A DNA stretch of 64,000 nt, taken from positions 5,389,769-5,453,768 of the forward strand of contig NC_084610.1 in NCBI RefSeq assembly GCF_033807715.1. The letters run 5' to 3'. The notes beneath the pieces were generated by a model. It had not been told where the DNA came from and did not search any database. It worked only from the letters and a program-made list of their open reading frames with translations. Source of the DNA: Cololabis saira (taxonomy: Eukaryota; Chordata; Actinopteri; Beloniformes; Belonidae). The first letter of the stretch is position 1; each line of letters opens with the position of its first letter. Both the position numbers and the translations under genes were made by a program. Below are positions 24,995-36,954 of the stretch, in pieces.

Positions 24995-25910
24995 ACAAGG
25001 AAGTAAGATCAAGTGCAGTTCCTTGACCGACCACTAGAGGCAAAACCAAAGACAAATCAATCTCCACCAGAGCTGGGTAGAGTAGCCAAAAATTGTACTC
25101 AAGTAAAAGTACTGTTACTTCAGAATAATATGACTCAAGTAGAAGTAAAAAGTAGTCATCCAAATAATTACTTGAGTAAAAGTAAAAAAGTACTTGGTGA
25201 AAAAACTACTCAAGTACTGAGTAACTGTTGAGTAACGTCTGAGTTATTTTTTTAACACAACCATTCAAACAGACAAAAGTACAAAATAATCATCTTAAGG
25301 CAAATTAAATCAATAAAATAATAAAATAAATTAATAAAAAATAGCTTAAATTAAAATAATCTTAAAGTAAATTCAAGTACTTTAATAAATAATAAAATAC
25401 ATAAAATAATAACAGAATAAAAAAATTAATTAAGCACAAGTAGCACAAAATTTCAAGCCTTTGTATTTTTCTTTTTTAACCAGAACTAGAACAAGCCCAT
25501 GAACTCATAGAAACTCTGTGTGTGTTTGTGTCTGTGTAAATGTGACAAAACATGCAAAAACAAACATTTTTTCCCAAAGAATCACCCAGTGATGTCATGA
25601 GATTGACGCGTACGCAGATAAAAGGGATAAAAGAAAAGTAACAGCTCAACGTAGCCTAATGTAGCGGAGGAAGAGGAACAGTTTCTTCTTCACAAATCTA
25701 CTCAAGTAAAAGTAAAAAGTGTAGTGATTCAAAACTACTCCTAAAAGTACAAAATTTCCCAAAACTTACTCAAGTAAATGTAACAGAGTAAATGTAACTC
25801 GTTACTACCCACCTCTGATCTCCACTGATGTTCATGTTAAAATGTTCAACTTTGAACTAGAAATATACATTTACGGCCTGGTTCAGGAAACAGTTTTGGT
25901 CCCCACAGGT
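24995..25910 (+). mobile_element. Old fish repeat interrupted by a hAT MITE
   Basis: TGCAGTTCCTTGACCGACCA to AATCAATCTCCAC, resuming after the insertion as GATGTTCATGTTAAAATG, TTCAACTTTG and GGCCTGGTTCAGGAAACAG. The same series of strings appears at 45390-45560 and in reverse at 59020-59110, so this is an interspersed repeat. Its class is unknown to me. Confidence 0.5.
25068..25817. mobile_element. hAT-type MITE with perfect 8-bp duplication
   Basis: It begins CAGAGCTGGGTAG and ends CTACCCACCTCTG. ATCTCCAC is duplicated exactly at 25060-25067 and 25818-25825. Both arms carry ACTCAAGTAAAAGTA-type repeats, a known style of fish repeat. It is 750 bp with an AT-rich centre and no coding frame. 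Confidence 0.88.
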
Positions 25911-27889
25911 AAACATAGCAATGAAGCTTCAGATCTATACGTATACAGTAGGCAAATAGTGTACAGTAGAAAACAACATTGCTCACCAGGAAACCTGTGG
26001 TGTGACTCGTCAGGCCAAGCCACTTTCATTTACAGAGCACTTAAACCACAACCACTGTCCAGAGTGCTGAACTCAGGAATACAAATACATTGTATTTCTC
26101 GAAGGCCCATATCCATAGGAGAGGACCCAGTTAAAGCTCAAAAGGAAAAGGCATCAAATACTTTTCCACCATCGTCTCCATCCACCTTTGGAGACCAGGT
26201 AACCCTAAACAAGTTTTGTCAACATGGTCACTCTTTTTGGTAACAGGTTTACAGGGGTGACGAGTCATTCCACCTTGACTGAACTGGGCAGATGAAAGCT
26301 GTCAGGACAGGGGGGAAGGTTATCACGGTGAGGAGGAATGAGAGCCAGTCCAGCTCTATGAGGTCACGCCAGGAGTTAGCCAGGGTCACGCAACCTCAAC
26401 ATCAAAGAACAGAGTTCAGAGAAAAAATCTCCAATGATTGCCTCCTGAGTGATAGCCTTCTAACTTCTGAGTGCAACAGTGTTGGAAAACGGGAAACTAC
26501 GGACAAAATAATCAACGGAGCCAGTCACGGCTTCCCTTCTCTGCATCTTCATGTCAATAACCGTCGCCGTTTTTTTAATGAGGCTCATTTTGCTGTGTCA
26601 CCTCGTCTGATCTCCACAGGAGAAAGTGAACAATAGCAGATGGCAGATTATTGCAGCCGAGCTGCGTTTTCTCCAGGTAACGACACAACACAGAGAACTC
26701 AGGAATGTGCGGCTAAGATGATTTCTGATCTGGCATGGCATGAAAGTTCGCATCTTAGAAAACGTCTGCACAGATTTATGAGTTGTGCAACACCAGACAA
26801 CACAAGAGTATTTTTTTTTTTTTGTTTTCAAAAAGGAATGCCGGTTGCTTTGGTGTTTTCACACTCCAAAAAGAAGAAGAAAGATGAAAGAAAAAAAGCA
26901 AAACTTTATTTCACAAGCAGACTGAAGGGGTCTCTTGCCTCGCAGATCTACAACTGCAGCATTTTCTAGGGTAGTGAAGCTGTGTTTGAAGCTGGGAGAT
27001 ATGTTTTAATCATTTGGCGCCTTAATGATGACACTGGATTCATTATTAATGGGCCCCATCCCTCTACTCTCCCTCTTCCTCATAGCAGTCCAGAGTCAGA
27101 GTGTGTATTAGCATTAGCTGCTTTTCCTCTATTTGATCTTTGTGTAATTACACCACTTTTTCAAGATCACACTACAAGCTTCATGTAAAGTAAAGACGTC
27201 TTGGATGTAAGCTTTCTGCCTAAACAAATTCAAACGCAATTGTCATGATTCCTTTTTTTATTCCCTTCTTGTTGTCTAACATAGGAGGTATTTTAATCCT
27301 GGCAATGAAATGTGGAAAAAGCATGGTCAGGGAAGATCCCATCAGTTATTGTGCATAAAAATGTGTGTTCTAAGGAAAAAAAGTTAAATATAGGAGCACC
27401 TTGATATTTTCTTGGGCGCAGTAGGATTCTCCTTTTAGGTATATGAACTCTTTCAAAACAAAAAGTTAAAGATATATTATCTTTGATGTGTTTTGTCTTT
27501 GTACTCTCTACTGAGGGGATTAACTATATACTGTAGATCAAATTCAGCTTTTATGGCGCTTCTGAAATGGATATTAAAAAAAAAGAAAGTTTGAAACAAA
27601 AAAAAGAAAGAAAGTTTTCCATTTCTTTGTAGTTGACGAAGATCAGTAGAAATTTAACTTATAACTTACCCAGAGCTACGATCAGAACTTTTCACACAAC
27701 AAATGTTATGTAAAAATGGCCTTGATACCAAGGTCATGTTACCTTTTCCAGGACCATAGATACAGCTATTCCCAACTATTCAGTCCCAGGGTGCAGTATT
27801 ATGGTCTGGAGTTGCTGCAGATGCTCAGCAATGTCATTAACCATCAAATAAATGGATGCATAACATGCTTTTAATTTTTCAACGCAGGT

Positions 27890-28430
27890 TATGCTGCAAA
27901 ATAGTCACCCAGGATGACACTCCTACCACCGTGCTCAACAGTTAATAGCATTTTCTCCTTGTGATATGTCTTTGTTCATTGTACCAAAACAATTAAATTG
28001 GTCTCTGAACTTGAGGGAATACGTTTTGGAGCAGCAGGTCATTTATTGGATGGAAAATCAGTGTTTATTCAAAGTTCATCTGTGGCCAGCTGACAACCTT
28101 GATACACTGAATAACTGAGTTTTCCATCGACAGATTTAAAGAAAAAATCTAAAATTACAATTCTAGGAGATAGGTTAACAGTCTGAGAGCAACAATTTGG
28201 GAAAGTTCCAACTCTGCCTCTTCCATTCATTAATTTCGGCATTTGACTTCAGTCACTGTTTTGTTAAAACATCTGAATATGTCGAAGTTTCAACCTCCTA
28301 GCTGGTAGCAGGGAGTAATAATGAAAATTTGTGGGACAGAGTCTCTCTTCATTATTGTAAATAACTAATGTAGCCAACCAGCCCCACAGAATGATACTCC
28401 TACCGCCATGCTAAACAATTGTGTTCCCTT
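27890..28430 (-). pseudogene. Two Tc1-type transposase relics
   Basis: On the minus strand, about 27903-27947 reads LTVEHGGRSVILGDYF and about 28378-28424 reads IV*HGGRSIILWG. Both are decayed forms of the Tc1 motif TVKHGGGSIMLWGCF. The second has a stop inside the motif. The distance of about 480 bp between the same motif means two copies or an internal duplication. Boundaries are uncertain. Confidence 0.55.
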
Positions 28431-31400
28431 CAGACCATTGTAGCCAAGTAAATCAATGCTTCTTCTCATCTGACGATAAAGAATAACGGTGTTAATTTTG
28501 AAGCAGTATCTTCTTTCTCAAATGGAAACATTTCAGCTGTTGGTCATGGACAGAAAGGTGGTAATCTGGGTCTTTCAGTCCCGACTAAATGACCTGTGTG
28601 GGTGGTTTCTTTTTAGGTGTATCCGTTTTTGCACGGTACTTATTTCATAACAGCTACAATCATCACGTGCTGCCAAGTTTTTCTTTTCCTCTTTTAAACA
28701 AGTTGTTAAACCTATTGCCTGAGAGAGAGTTCAAAGAAATACTTGAAAGCAGATACGCCCTGACATCATTATGGGTATTTTTGTGATCCAGTCATTGCAT
28801 CATTCAACACTTAAATCCTCTTCAGCATGAAGGAAATTCTCTATTTGTTCTGCTGACTGAGCTGAGCAGAATGACTGTGGAGAAGAGAAACTACTTAGAA
28901 TGCTTGTGACCCAGTAAATCAATAGTCATGCTCTAGAAATGAAGATGCACATGGGGTTAATTACAGTCAAGTCTATTAATCAATTCATCTCAGCAGCGAC
29001 TGCCGTCGGTAATTTGGCCTAAATGCATTCAAAATGCTTGCAAAGACGCCGTAATTAGAGAGACAGCAGCGGTAAGCTATGAGCCTTAAATTAGGTGATA
29101 TAGCCAGGTTGCAAAGCCGTGGCGGAGTCACGACAGCCCTGGTGCACCTCGGTGAGGGCGATGCAGCCCACAGAAATAATCAGAGAAAGAAAAGCGGCGG
29201 CAGAAATGGCACCTCTGCCAGATGGGTAGTGGGAATCAACGTTTCTTTGGAACGCGCCGAGTCATTTGGCTCGCTTCCAAATTGGCATTTTATCATATTC
29301 GGGAAAAAAAAGAGGAATGAAAAGTTAGGCAAACAAACAGGCAGAAACCGGATCTAAGAACCAGTTCATGCACAACACCTCATCATCTCTGATACCCCCC
29401 ACCGATCTGGGGGTTATTATACACTGCTGCTCAGCGTGGGGTAATTAGCACTGCCGTGCCACGTTGTATACGTGCACACAGTTTGCACTCGGTAGTCGCT
29501 GAACAAGCTGATATCAAAAGAGTTCCTTAAACACAGATTACTATATATCCCTGCTAGTATGAAGGCTGCTCAGCTGTATGCATACTGACTCCGCAGCAAA
29601 ATTGAATTTCACGCTTTTCGTGGACTCCCTCTGTGCACAGAATCCACTCAAGTATCCGTAAAGCTGTTGTTTAATGCATTGTGTGCACTGGAAAACTGCT
29701 GAGTGTACTCTCTCTGGGCTACTTACATCCCCCTCTAGATACGGCGGCTGCAAAATGAAATTAATCTGTTCAGTCGATCAGACATGTATCTGTGCGTCCA
29801 TGCTGGTGTTCGCTTGCCCATCATTGTTAGGAAAGGAGGATAATCTGCTGCTCTAATTGGATGCATGAAGGAAAATACCTTCTTTAAACAAGCATAAGGA
29901 ATCCAGCCGGAATAAAGCCATGTATGGACAGTTTTGCTGCCATCAGCTGCACTCAGGTGGCATCTCGAGACCTGAGAACACATCTGGAGGTGTGAAGAGT
30001 GCCAGTCAGACCTGCAGGAGACCTCTGGAGAGCTTCAATAACAGCGCTGAACCAGAGGTGAATTCTTCCTCTCACAGATGGAGACTGGCACCCAGATACC
30101 CGTATTGCTGACAACGTAATTACTTTCCCCCGTGAGTTACGAGGCTGGAGTTAATGTTTCCTCATTGAAAGCATGGATATTTGAAAAATAAATGCTGAAA
30201 AGACATTTTAACGCCTAAGCTACCCAACAGGGAGACCACTTCCTGTATACTTTGTGTGTCATTTTCTCAGTTCATATTATTTGGGAAAGAGAACCAGCAG
30301 CAACCTGTTAGTCATCCTGAGTCACTCAGGGATAAAGGTGCACTTCAGGTCTCCTTTCTTGGCAGAGGTTGTCAAACTGGAAGGCGTCCTGCTGCCTTCC
30401 CAGCTTAGGATGTCAGCGCGCCCTTAAAACTCTCAGGAGACCTTTATCGCAGTGTTCAGACTCTATAAAACACTGCTTATCACACTAAACCTGTCGAGTG
30501 TTTTAATGCGGATCGCTGTCTGATCCATGACCATTAATCATAAAAGCACAAGTGCAAAGTCAATAGCTCAAGGACCTGTGATGAATTTCTGCCGTCCAAC
30601 TTTGTCATTGCTTTTTCTTCCTTTTCAACAATGCATGAACTTTATGTTGTGAGCATTTGTTGCACTTACAGTCACTGCAAAGCACGTGACTAATTCGGTT
30701 CCTCCGGGAAACATCTGACTCAGAGCTGCCTGCAGTCGGAAAGCAGGGAGGATGCAGGATAAATGGCAATTCCCACAGTGGAGAAGAATAAAGGGGGCAG
30801 ATCGATGGCAGGGGAGAAACCTCAGGCAAAATAAAACAAAGGGAGATATAGAAAAGGCCTCCTGGTGCCTTGGCATCTATGGCACATATTAGGATTGGAC
30901 CCGGTTGGGCTTGGGCCCAACAACTCTCCTTTGCAACAGAAAAACCAACCTTTAATGTGATACATAGATGGTGTATGAAACGTTCTGCATTTTTAACATC
31001 ATTACATTCTAACAAATCACTTCTACTACTGCACTATGAACCATCATCAGGAATTGGCAGTTTGTCCCACACTCGTCTTTGTTCTCTGGCACTGCTTTAG
31101 GGGCATACGTGTTGGACATGATTTTTCTCATTGGCCACTGAAAGATGCATGAAAAGATTGAGCCGAATTCATGCTGGAAGGACAACAATGCCTTTTTTTT
31201 CCCTGCCACGATGAAATCCAGCAAATTTCCTGCAAAATCCAACAAGATTAAACACAAACAAAATGCTGTGTAGGGGATTAAAAAAACCCTTCCAACTCTC
31301 TTACTCTGAAAGCTGTAAACAAACATGATCCAAATGTGTAAGATGGAGGGATACTGCAGGATACAAGTGAAGAACTGAAAGGGAATGCTTTCTTTGAAGT

Positions 31401-32155
31401 CTGAAAGTCAGCTTTCCTTCACTAATGCAGCATATTTAAGATACTCTATGATAACAGACGACTTCCCCACCTCAGTGCTGACACTGCTTCATACAGACTC
31501 TTTAAAGTTGTTTAAAGCAGTGTTTCAAGTTGAAATATCAGTTTCAATTTGAAGAAATATTTGATTACTTTAAGAAAGTGTTTTCTAACTCTTATGGCCT
31601 CCTGTATTTATCATGAACAATATACTGGTTGAAGTCATTCTGAGCTCCCACCCCTGCCATTTCTTGCAATAACGGCACATCACTTTAGTGCACTTAGTGC
31701 ATGTCCCAAATATGATGTAATCAAAAAGTGACTACAAAGAGACAAAAACAAGATTTTACAGATATTATTATGAAATACACAACAACAACAACAAAAACAA
31801 CAAAAATAAGATTTTGGGGGATTAATGTAAAATTACCTGTAACAATTATTTCCCCCACAATATAACCATGGTATTTTCTAAGATCTAACTAACAATATTG
31901 ATAATAATTGGAATTTCTTTTTTCAATTTTAGCATAAATTTTATGTTTAAGTTTTGACAAATTTATCTTACTAGTGTAAATTAATTTATAATTTTTTCAA
32001 TCAATTCTATGATACTTTAAATTTAAATTAATTTCAATTTAAAATACTTAATTACTTAATTAAAAAAATGTTAATAAAAATAATACATTAAATAAATAGT
32101 ATTGCTTAATTAGCTCGCCACAGATTTTTGTGAATATAGCAAAATATTCAATTTT

Positions 32156-32424
32156 CAATTCAATTCAATTTTATTTATATAGCGTCTAATACAACAGATG
32201 TTGTCTCTAGACGCTTTCCAGAGACCCAGCACATGAACATAAACATAAACATAAACCCTAGAGCAATTATTACATAAACAATGGCAGGTAAAAACTCCCA
32301 TAGTGGGAGAAAAACCTTAAGCCAAACAGTGGGAAGAAAAACTCCCCTTTAGGAGGGAAGAAACCTTGAGCAGGACCAGGATCATAAGGGGGGGACCCTC
32401 CTGCCGAGGGCCAGACTGGGGGGA
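32156..32424 (-). mobile_element. LINE 3-prime tail fragment (L2/Rex-like)
   Basis: It starts CAATTCAATTTTATTTATAT, continues with TTGTCTCTAGACGCTTTCCA, AAACTCCCCTTTAGGAGGGA and GAAACCTTGAGCAGGACCAG, and ends in GAGGGCCAGACTGGG. This is the familiar minus-strand 3-prime end of a fish non-LTR retrotransposon. A short ACATAA tandem is inserted near 32237-32258. Confidence 0.65.
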
Positions 32425-33952
32425 GTCGGGGACGTCAGCAGCAATATGTATAAATGTATTTAAATATGTATAAATAATCTGAAATGTATGCAAAAATGAT
32501 CACTGCATTTAAAAAAAATGGTGACTTTAATTTTAGCTCTGGTTAGAGCTAAATCTTGAGGTTAGATGGACATAGTGAATAAATTACCAAAACTAAGACT
32601 TTTTTTCTCTCCCAAAACTCTATATCATGGCATTTAAAGCCACTCCATGTAGCGGTACCACGTCTGTCCTCAGAGGGGCAGCATTACACGGGGAAGTTTA
32701 TATGCTGGTGTTTGGTGTAAAATAAAACAAAGTGCAACTTTAATGGAGAAAGAGTTTCTACAGTGTGTGCTGAACTGTCAACATCCATTAATGTAATTGC
32801 ACTGATACATAGAGTGCCTTTAACAAAAGGTTGGTTTTTGGTAAGATCTTAAGTGTCCCCAAATAAGTGAGACATAATCAGAGTTAGTTAGTATCTGTTA
32901 TTTTAAAGCATTTTAGATGAGTCATCAGCCCTTATATTACAGATTGCTCTTTACTGTGTACAGCACCGAAAACTGCTGCCAAAGTCAGAGAGTGACCCTC
33001 AGATGGAGCTGCACCGCCTCGCTTCAGATCTCATGTGACAGTCATCCGTCAATCAACTCTGCTACAAACACATCTTGAGCTTCTTTCCCAAAGCGATGGT
33101 AATGCTGGCATCAAGACCGGAGATAAAAACAGCACCTGGCTCCCCGGTACGCTGGAAAAAATGAACCTCTTCAAAGAATCTGCAAGCAGTGTATATGCAG
33201 TTTGGCTGTTCGTGAAGAGCATTCAGAGAACTTGTGGTTTCATGGGAAGACAGTAGAGGAAACACACCCAGAGTTTACGTTCAAGCATGCAACAGAATAG
33301 TATTCGTCTCTTTGGGTCAAACTAAGGTTGGAAGGCTCTTTAAATATTGTGTAACAACAGAGCCCTGAGTCGTGCATCCAACACCGTGATCAATAAACCA
33401 CAAAGAAAATCTACCTTTTACAAACCGGATCCAACTCGTGAACTCTCAACACAAACATAAACGGTACAACTGTTCAATAAATGATGTAAATACTTCCAAA
33501 ATGTTTAAAAGAAGCCCTTTCTTCAAAATGTAATTAACAGGAAAAACAGGACTTCATTTGCAAGGGGAGCTTCAAAAGTTGAGTTCCAATTTTGTGACTT
33601 CATTATAAAGGCTCTATTAACTCCATATATGTGGGTGTACAAAAAACAAGTGAAGCACGAGCATTCATACTGCAGAGAATGGCAACATATTTGCAAAGTG
33701 CTGGAAGCCGACATCACAAATAGATGCTATAAATCATTTTGAGGGGGAGTTTATATAGCTAAATATTGCATTTTTCAACAATGATTTATCATAATAACTA
33801 AAATATATTTGATTTAGTTGTTCTCTGATGCATCAGAAAGTGTTTCATTCACAATGGGGCTTTTTTTTAACGTTCTGTTCCCACTTCAGAGAGAAACAAA
33901 GTAGAAAAGTGAAAGTTCTGCTGGATTTAATTTAAAGAGCCATCAGTCTGAC

Positions 33953-34139
33953 CTGTGAGGTTGCGTAAGCCCAGCTGCTTCAGGCCGTAGCTCCCGTCCC
34001 GCCGGTAGTTGAGGAAGATGGCCAGAGCGTAGCGGCCCTCGTAGAGTTTGGTGCCTCGGATGATCCGCAGGTTCTCCAGCGGCAAGTATTCAAACTGATT
34101 GAGAGCCACCAACACGTAGCCGGTCACCTCTCTGATGGA
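33953..34139 (-). CDS. erbb4: erbb4 exon 3 (domain I, receptor L domain)
   Basis: This exon encodes part of the first ligand-binding L domain of the ErbB4 (neuregulin receptor) extracellular region. The minus-strand reading starts with [16 protein letters not shown], continues through [14 protein letters not shown] and ends at LRNLT, close to human ERBB4 residues 79-141. NLT is the sequon at human N138. The acceptor follows a C-rich tract ending CCCCCCAG and the donor is GTCAGA. Length is 187 bp, starting in phase 0 and ending one base into a Glu codon that exon 4 completes, as I recall for the mammalian gene. It lies 26,955 bp upstream of exon 4. FEY replaces human FRY. The family assignment is secure; the paralogue (a or b) is not resolved. 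Confidence 0.97.
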
Positions 34140-34298
34140 CTGGGGGGAAATAAGGAAAAGTAATGGGAAATATTTAATGTGCTATCACTTCTAAGCCACA
34201 TTATTTATCTCAAAAGCTTCAAACCTCTAAATAACACACCTATATTGATGCAGAGTTTGATGCAAGTAAATGCATCACTCACTTTCCTGATTCCATGC

Positions 34299-34348
34299 TT
34301 CATTCATTCATTCATTCATTCATTCATTCATTCATTCATTCATTCATT
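34299..34348. repeat. (CATT)n microsatellite
   Basis: About 12 perfect CATT units, 160 bp upstream of exon 3 in the transcript direction. Confidence 0.97.
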
Positions 34349-35184
34349 ACCCTTAACTTGGTACTGCATTCCTCTCATTTTCTGTGTGCAAACTATGCTA
34401 TTTGCATTTTGAAATGTCAACCTCATAAAATATTTCCACGTATAGTTTATAATGAATAAAATGTCAGCTCAGTTGCAGCCTGATTACACTTCCTGATTAC
34501 AGTTCTTCACCTGTTCTTTGAGGGTTGAGAATTGGAGATAATCGTACCTTAACAAGAAATGTTTTCAAATTGAATGGAAGTGATTTTTTTTGTTTGTTCC
34601 GTTTTGTTTTAAGGCACATGAGAACGCCAAAAGCCAAATAAAGACAATCACCTGATCTGGTGTCATTATTGTGAGAGTAGAATAAGAAGGTTGAGTTTCA
34701 TTCAGAAGACCTCAACCACCTGAGTCATGCGTGAGCATCTTAGACCTTCTATTCAATGGAACCCTTGGTTCTCTCTGATAGGTTGGATGACTCTCCAGTG
34801 GTTTCCAGAGGCAGTTTCTACTGCACATGTGGGTACTGCCCCCTTGGAAATAAAAGTAAAATCTACATAAACCCAATTAATTGTTCGTATCAAAAATGGA
34901 GGGAATCAAGGTGAGTGGACAGGCTACTATCTATCAATCCAGCTATGTTTAACCATTCATCCAGGACTGGATTGTGATGGAAACAGCTTCAGCAGAGACC
35001 CCCAGAGCTCACTCTCCACAGCTACCTTTCTAGGTAAGCCATTCCTCAGAAAAGCAAGACACAAAAGTCAGGCTTCCATTACTGGAGACTTGGAGTATTT
35101 GATTAAGCCTCAAGCACTGGCCCATGTCTCCATTACAAGGAACAATCTTGCAATGAGACTTCTTGGGGACCACTGCAGACTTAA

Positions 35185-35524
35185 AGGAGCTTGAGGCCGG
35201 ATTGTGGCAGGATTTATGAAAAAAATCTGTATACATTTTAAGTTTTCTAGTAATAATGTCAGATGAAGCGTTCCAAACCCAAAAGAATGAGCCCTCTAGC
35301 GTATCTCTCCTTTGCCTTGAACAGGCTGTGTGCTGCAAAATGTGCTGCAATTCGGTCCCGAATTTCCCGCGCTGGGCTGCGGATGTGACGTCACATGACG
35401 CTGCATGCGAGTTCTCCCCGTTCTCCCGTGCCGGCTTCGCTGTTGGCTGCAGTACCCCCAACGGCCGTCGTGGTGAAGGGTGGCGCTAGAGAGTCTCATT
35501 TCTTAAAAGGAGCCTCAAGCTCAT
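35185..35524. mobile_element. Third TTAA-flanked MITE family
   Basis: The left end AGGAGCTTGAGGCCGGATTG and right end GAGCCTCAAGCTCAT are inverted repeats, with TTAA at 35181-35184 and 35525-35528. It is 340 bp with no coding frame; the centre is GC-rich and includes ATGTGACGTCACATGACG. piggyBac-like origin is inferred from the TTAA only. Confidence 0.7.
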
Positions 35525-35794
35525 TTAAGCCCTCGCCTTGCATTATGTTAAATTTAGTAGGGCCCCCAAAAAGTGCTGGCTGGGGTGTGGTAGGTATGCT
35601 ACTGGGAGGAGGTGACATTTATCCTTCACCATGTCCAGTCCCAGTTTGAGTCTTCTCTTTTTCCATTAATGTTGCACCAAAACATTTCTAACAGTTATAC
35701 TGACAACTGGAACTGTTGAAGAATGATCGCTATCAAAGGTCAGCAGATCCCACTGGAGGAAGTCGACCTTGTTACACTTCTCATCTCCGAGGTT

Positions 35795-36210
35795 TAACCC
35801 TTACCTCCGCTAATGGAGACCTGCCTACCTACATATTCCCCAGTGGGTCCTGGGTATGCCCCTAGTCATCCTTCCACTGGGACATTTGGAATGAATTTCC
35901 CTGAAATACATGCAGCAGCCTCCTAGATGAATGAGCTGCTCACCCTGTCCTGATAGCTGATTTCAGCAATAGCTCTTCAGACCACTGTCTCACACAACTG
36001 CCCCGTCCACAATGGCCCAGTCACTTCTAAACCTCCAACTGGTGGTAGATTTTGAAAAGGGTGGTCCACAGGTAAAGGCCCCGTCACCAAGGACTCGCTT
36101 TTGAACCACTACCCGAGTCCAGACTAAAACTGATAACCCTAATTTGGTTGAGGTGACATGCTACTTTGTCGACTCCATCATAGAGGGGTTTTGACAGGCA
36201 CTTTGTCAAC
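35795..36210 (+). mobile_element. Degenerate LINE-type fragment
   Basis: Strings such as AGTGGGTCCTGGGTATGCCC, CCTTCCACTGGGACATTTGG, AATGGCCCAGTCACTTC and GGCCCCGTCACCAAGGACTC resemble the repeat relics at 16685 and 40455. It is strongly decayed and the family is not certain. Confidence 0.35.
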
Positions 36211-36309
36211 TTCCTTACAAAGAATCATTTGGTCCTGGGATCAAAGGTGCAGTCAAACCCATTCCACTATGATAGTAGGGTAGTCATTTTTAAATAGTTT
36301 TACAGTATA

Positions 36310-36954
36310 TGGAGCCAAATCAAGGCCAAAAGTTTTGCTAATTTGAAAATAAAATTTGAACCTGAAAATTCTTTTTTACAGTTTCAATTTTATTTTTTTC
36401 AGTATCAGATCTTTTTTTCAGTTTCAAATCTTTTTATTTCAGTTTCAAATCTTTTTTTCAGTTTCAAATCTTTTTTTTTCAGTTTCACGTCTTTTTTTTT
36501 CAGTTTCACTTCTTTTTTTTCAGTTTCACTTCTTTTTTTTCAGTTTCAATTTTTTTTTTCAGGTTCAGACTTTTGGCCCCGATCTGGCATAGGGGGCGTG
36601 GCATCAACTGAGAGGGGCGTGGCATCATGAGTGACAGCGGAACAGAGAAGGCGGGGATGTTCCTCAGTCATGTTGCCTTCAGGAAACGTAGGTTGCAGAA
36701 GATATCAGTAGAAGTATGATTCAACACTGTATATACATCATATTCACGTGATTGGCAGTGGAAAAAACGGATAGTAGTGACACATTTCTGTTTAAAAAGC
36801 TGTTTTAGGCCAAAAGTCTGAACCTGAAAAAAAAATTTGAAACTGAAGAAAAAGAAGTGAAACTGAAAAAAAAGACGTGAAACTGTAAAAAAGAATTTTC
36901 AGGTTAAAATTTTATTTTCAAATTAGCAAAACTTTTGGCCTTGATTTGGCTCCA
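36310..36954. mobile_element. Long-inverted-repeat MITE with tandem arms
   Basis: It starts TGGAGCCAAATCAAGGCCAA and ends with the exact complement, TTGGCCTTGATTTGGCTCCA, flanked by TA (36308-36309 and 36955-36956). The arms continue inward through GTTTTGCTAATTTGAAAATA. Each arm then carries a CAGTTTCAAATCTTTTTTT-type tandem, about nine units on the left and about four, inverted, on the right. The TA duplication suggests Tc1/mariner-like mobilisation. Confidence 0.82.

Larger units (their letters stand above)
6998..33952 (-). other. erbb4 intron 3 (26,955 bp)
   Basis: This long intron separates exons 3 and 4. The stretches without any recognised feature are 6998-10000, 10275-13750, 15060-16680, 18000-18390, 18975-21470, 22635-24990, 25915-27760, 28460-32150 (31740-32130 is very AT-rich) and 32430-33952. 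Elements between these are listed separately. No exon-like or RNA gene-like sequence was seen on either strand. Confidence 0.7.

Noticed and set aside
36343..36630. Phe/Ser-rich open frame
   Set aside because: It is the translation of the CAGTTTCAAATCTTTTTT tandem arm of an inverted-repeat MITE, not a protein.
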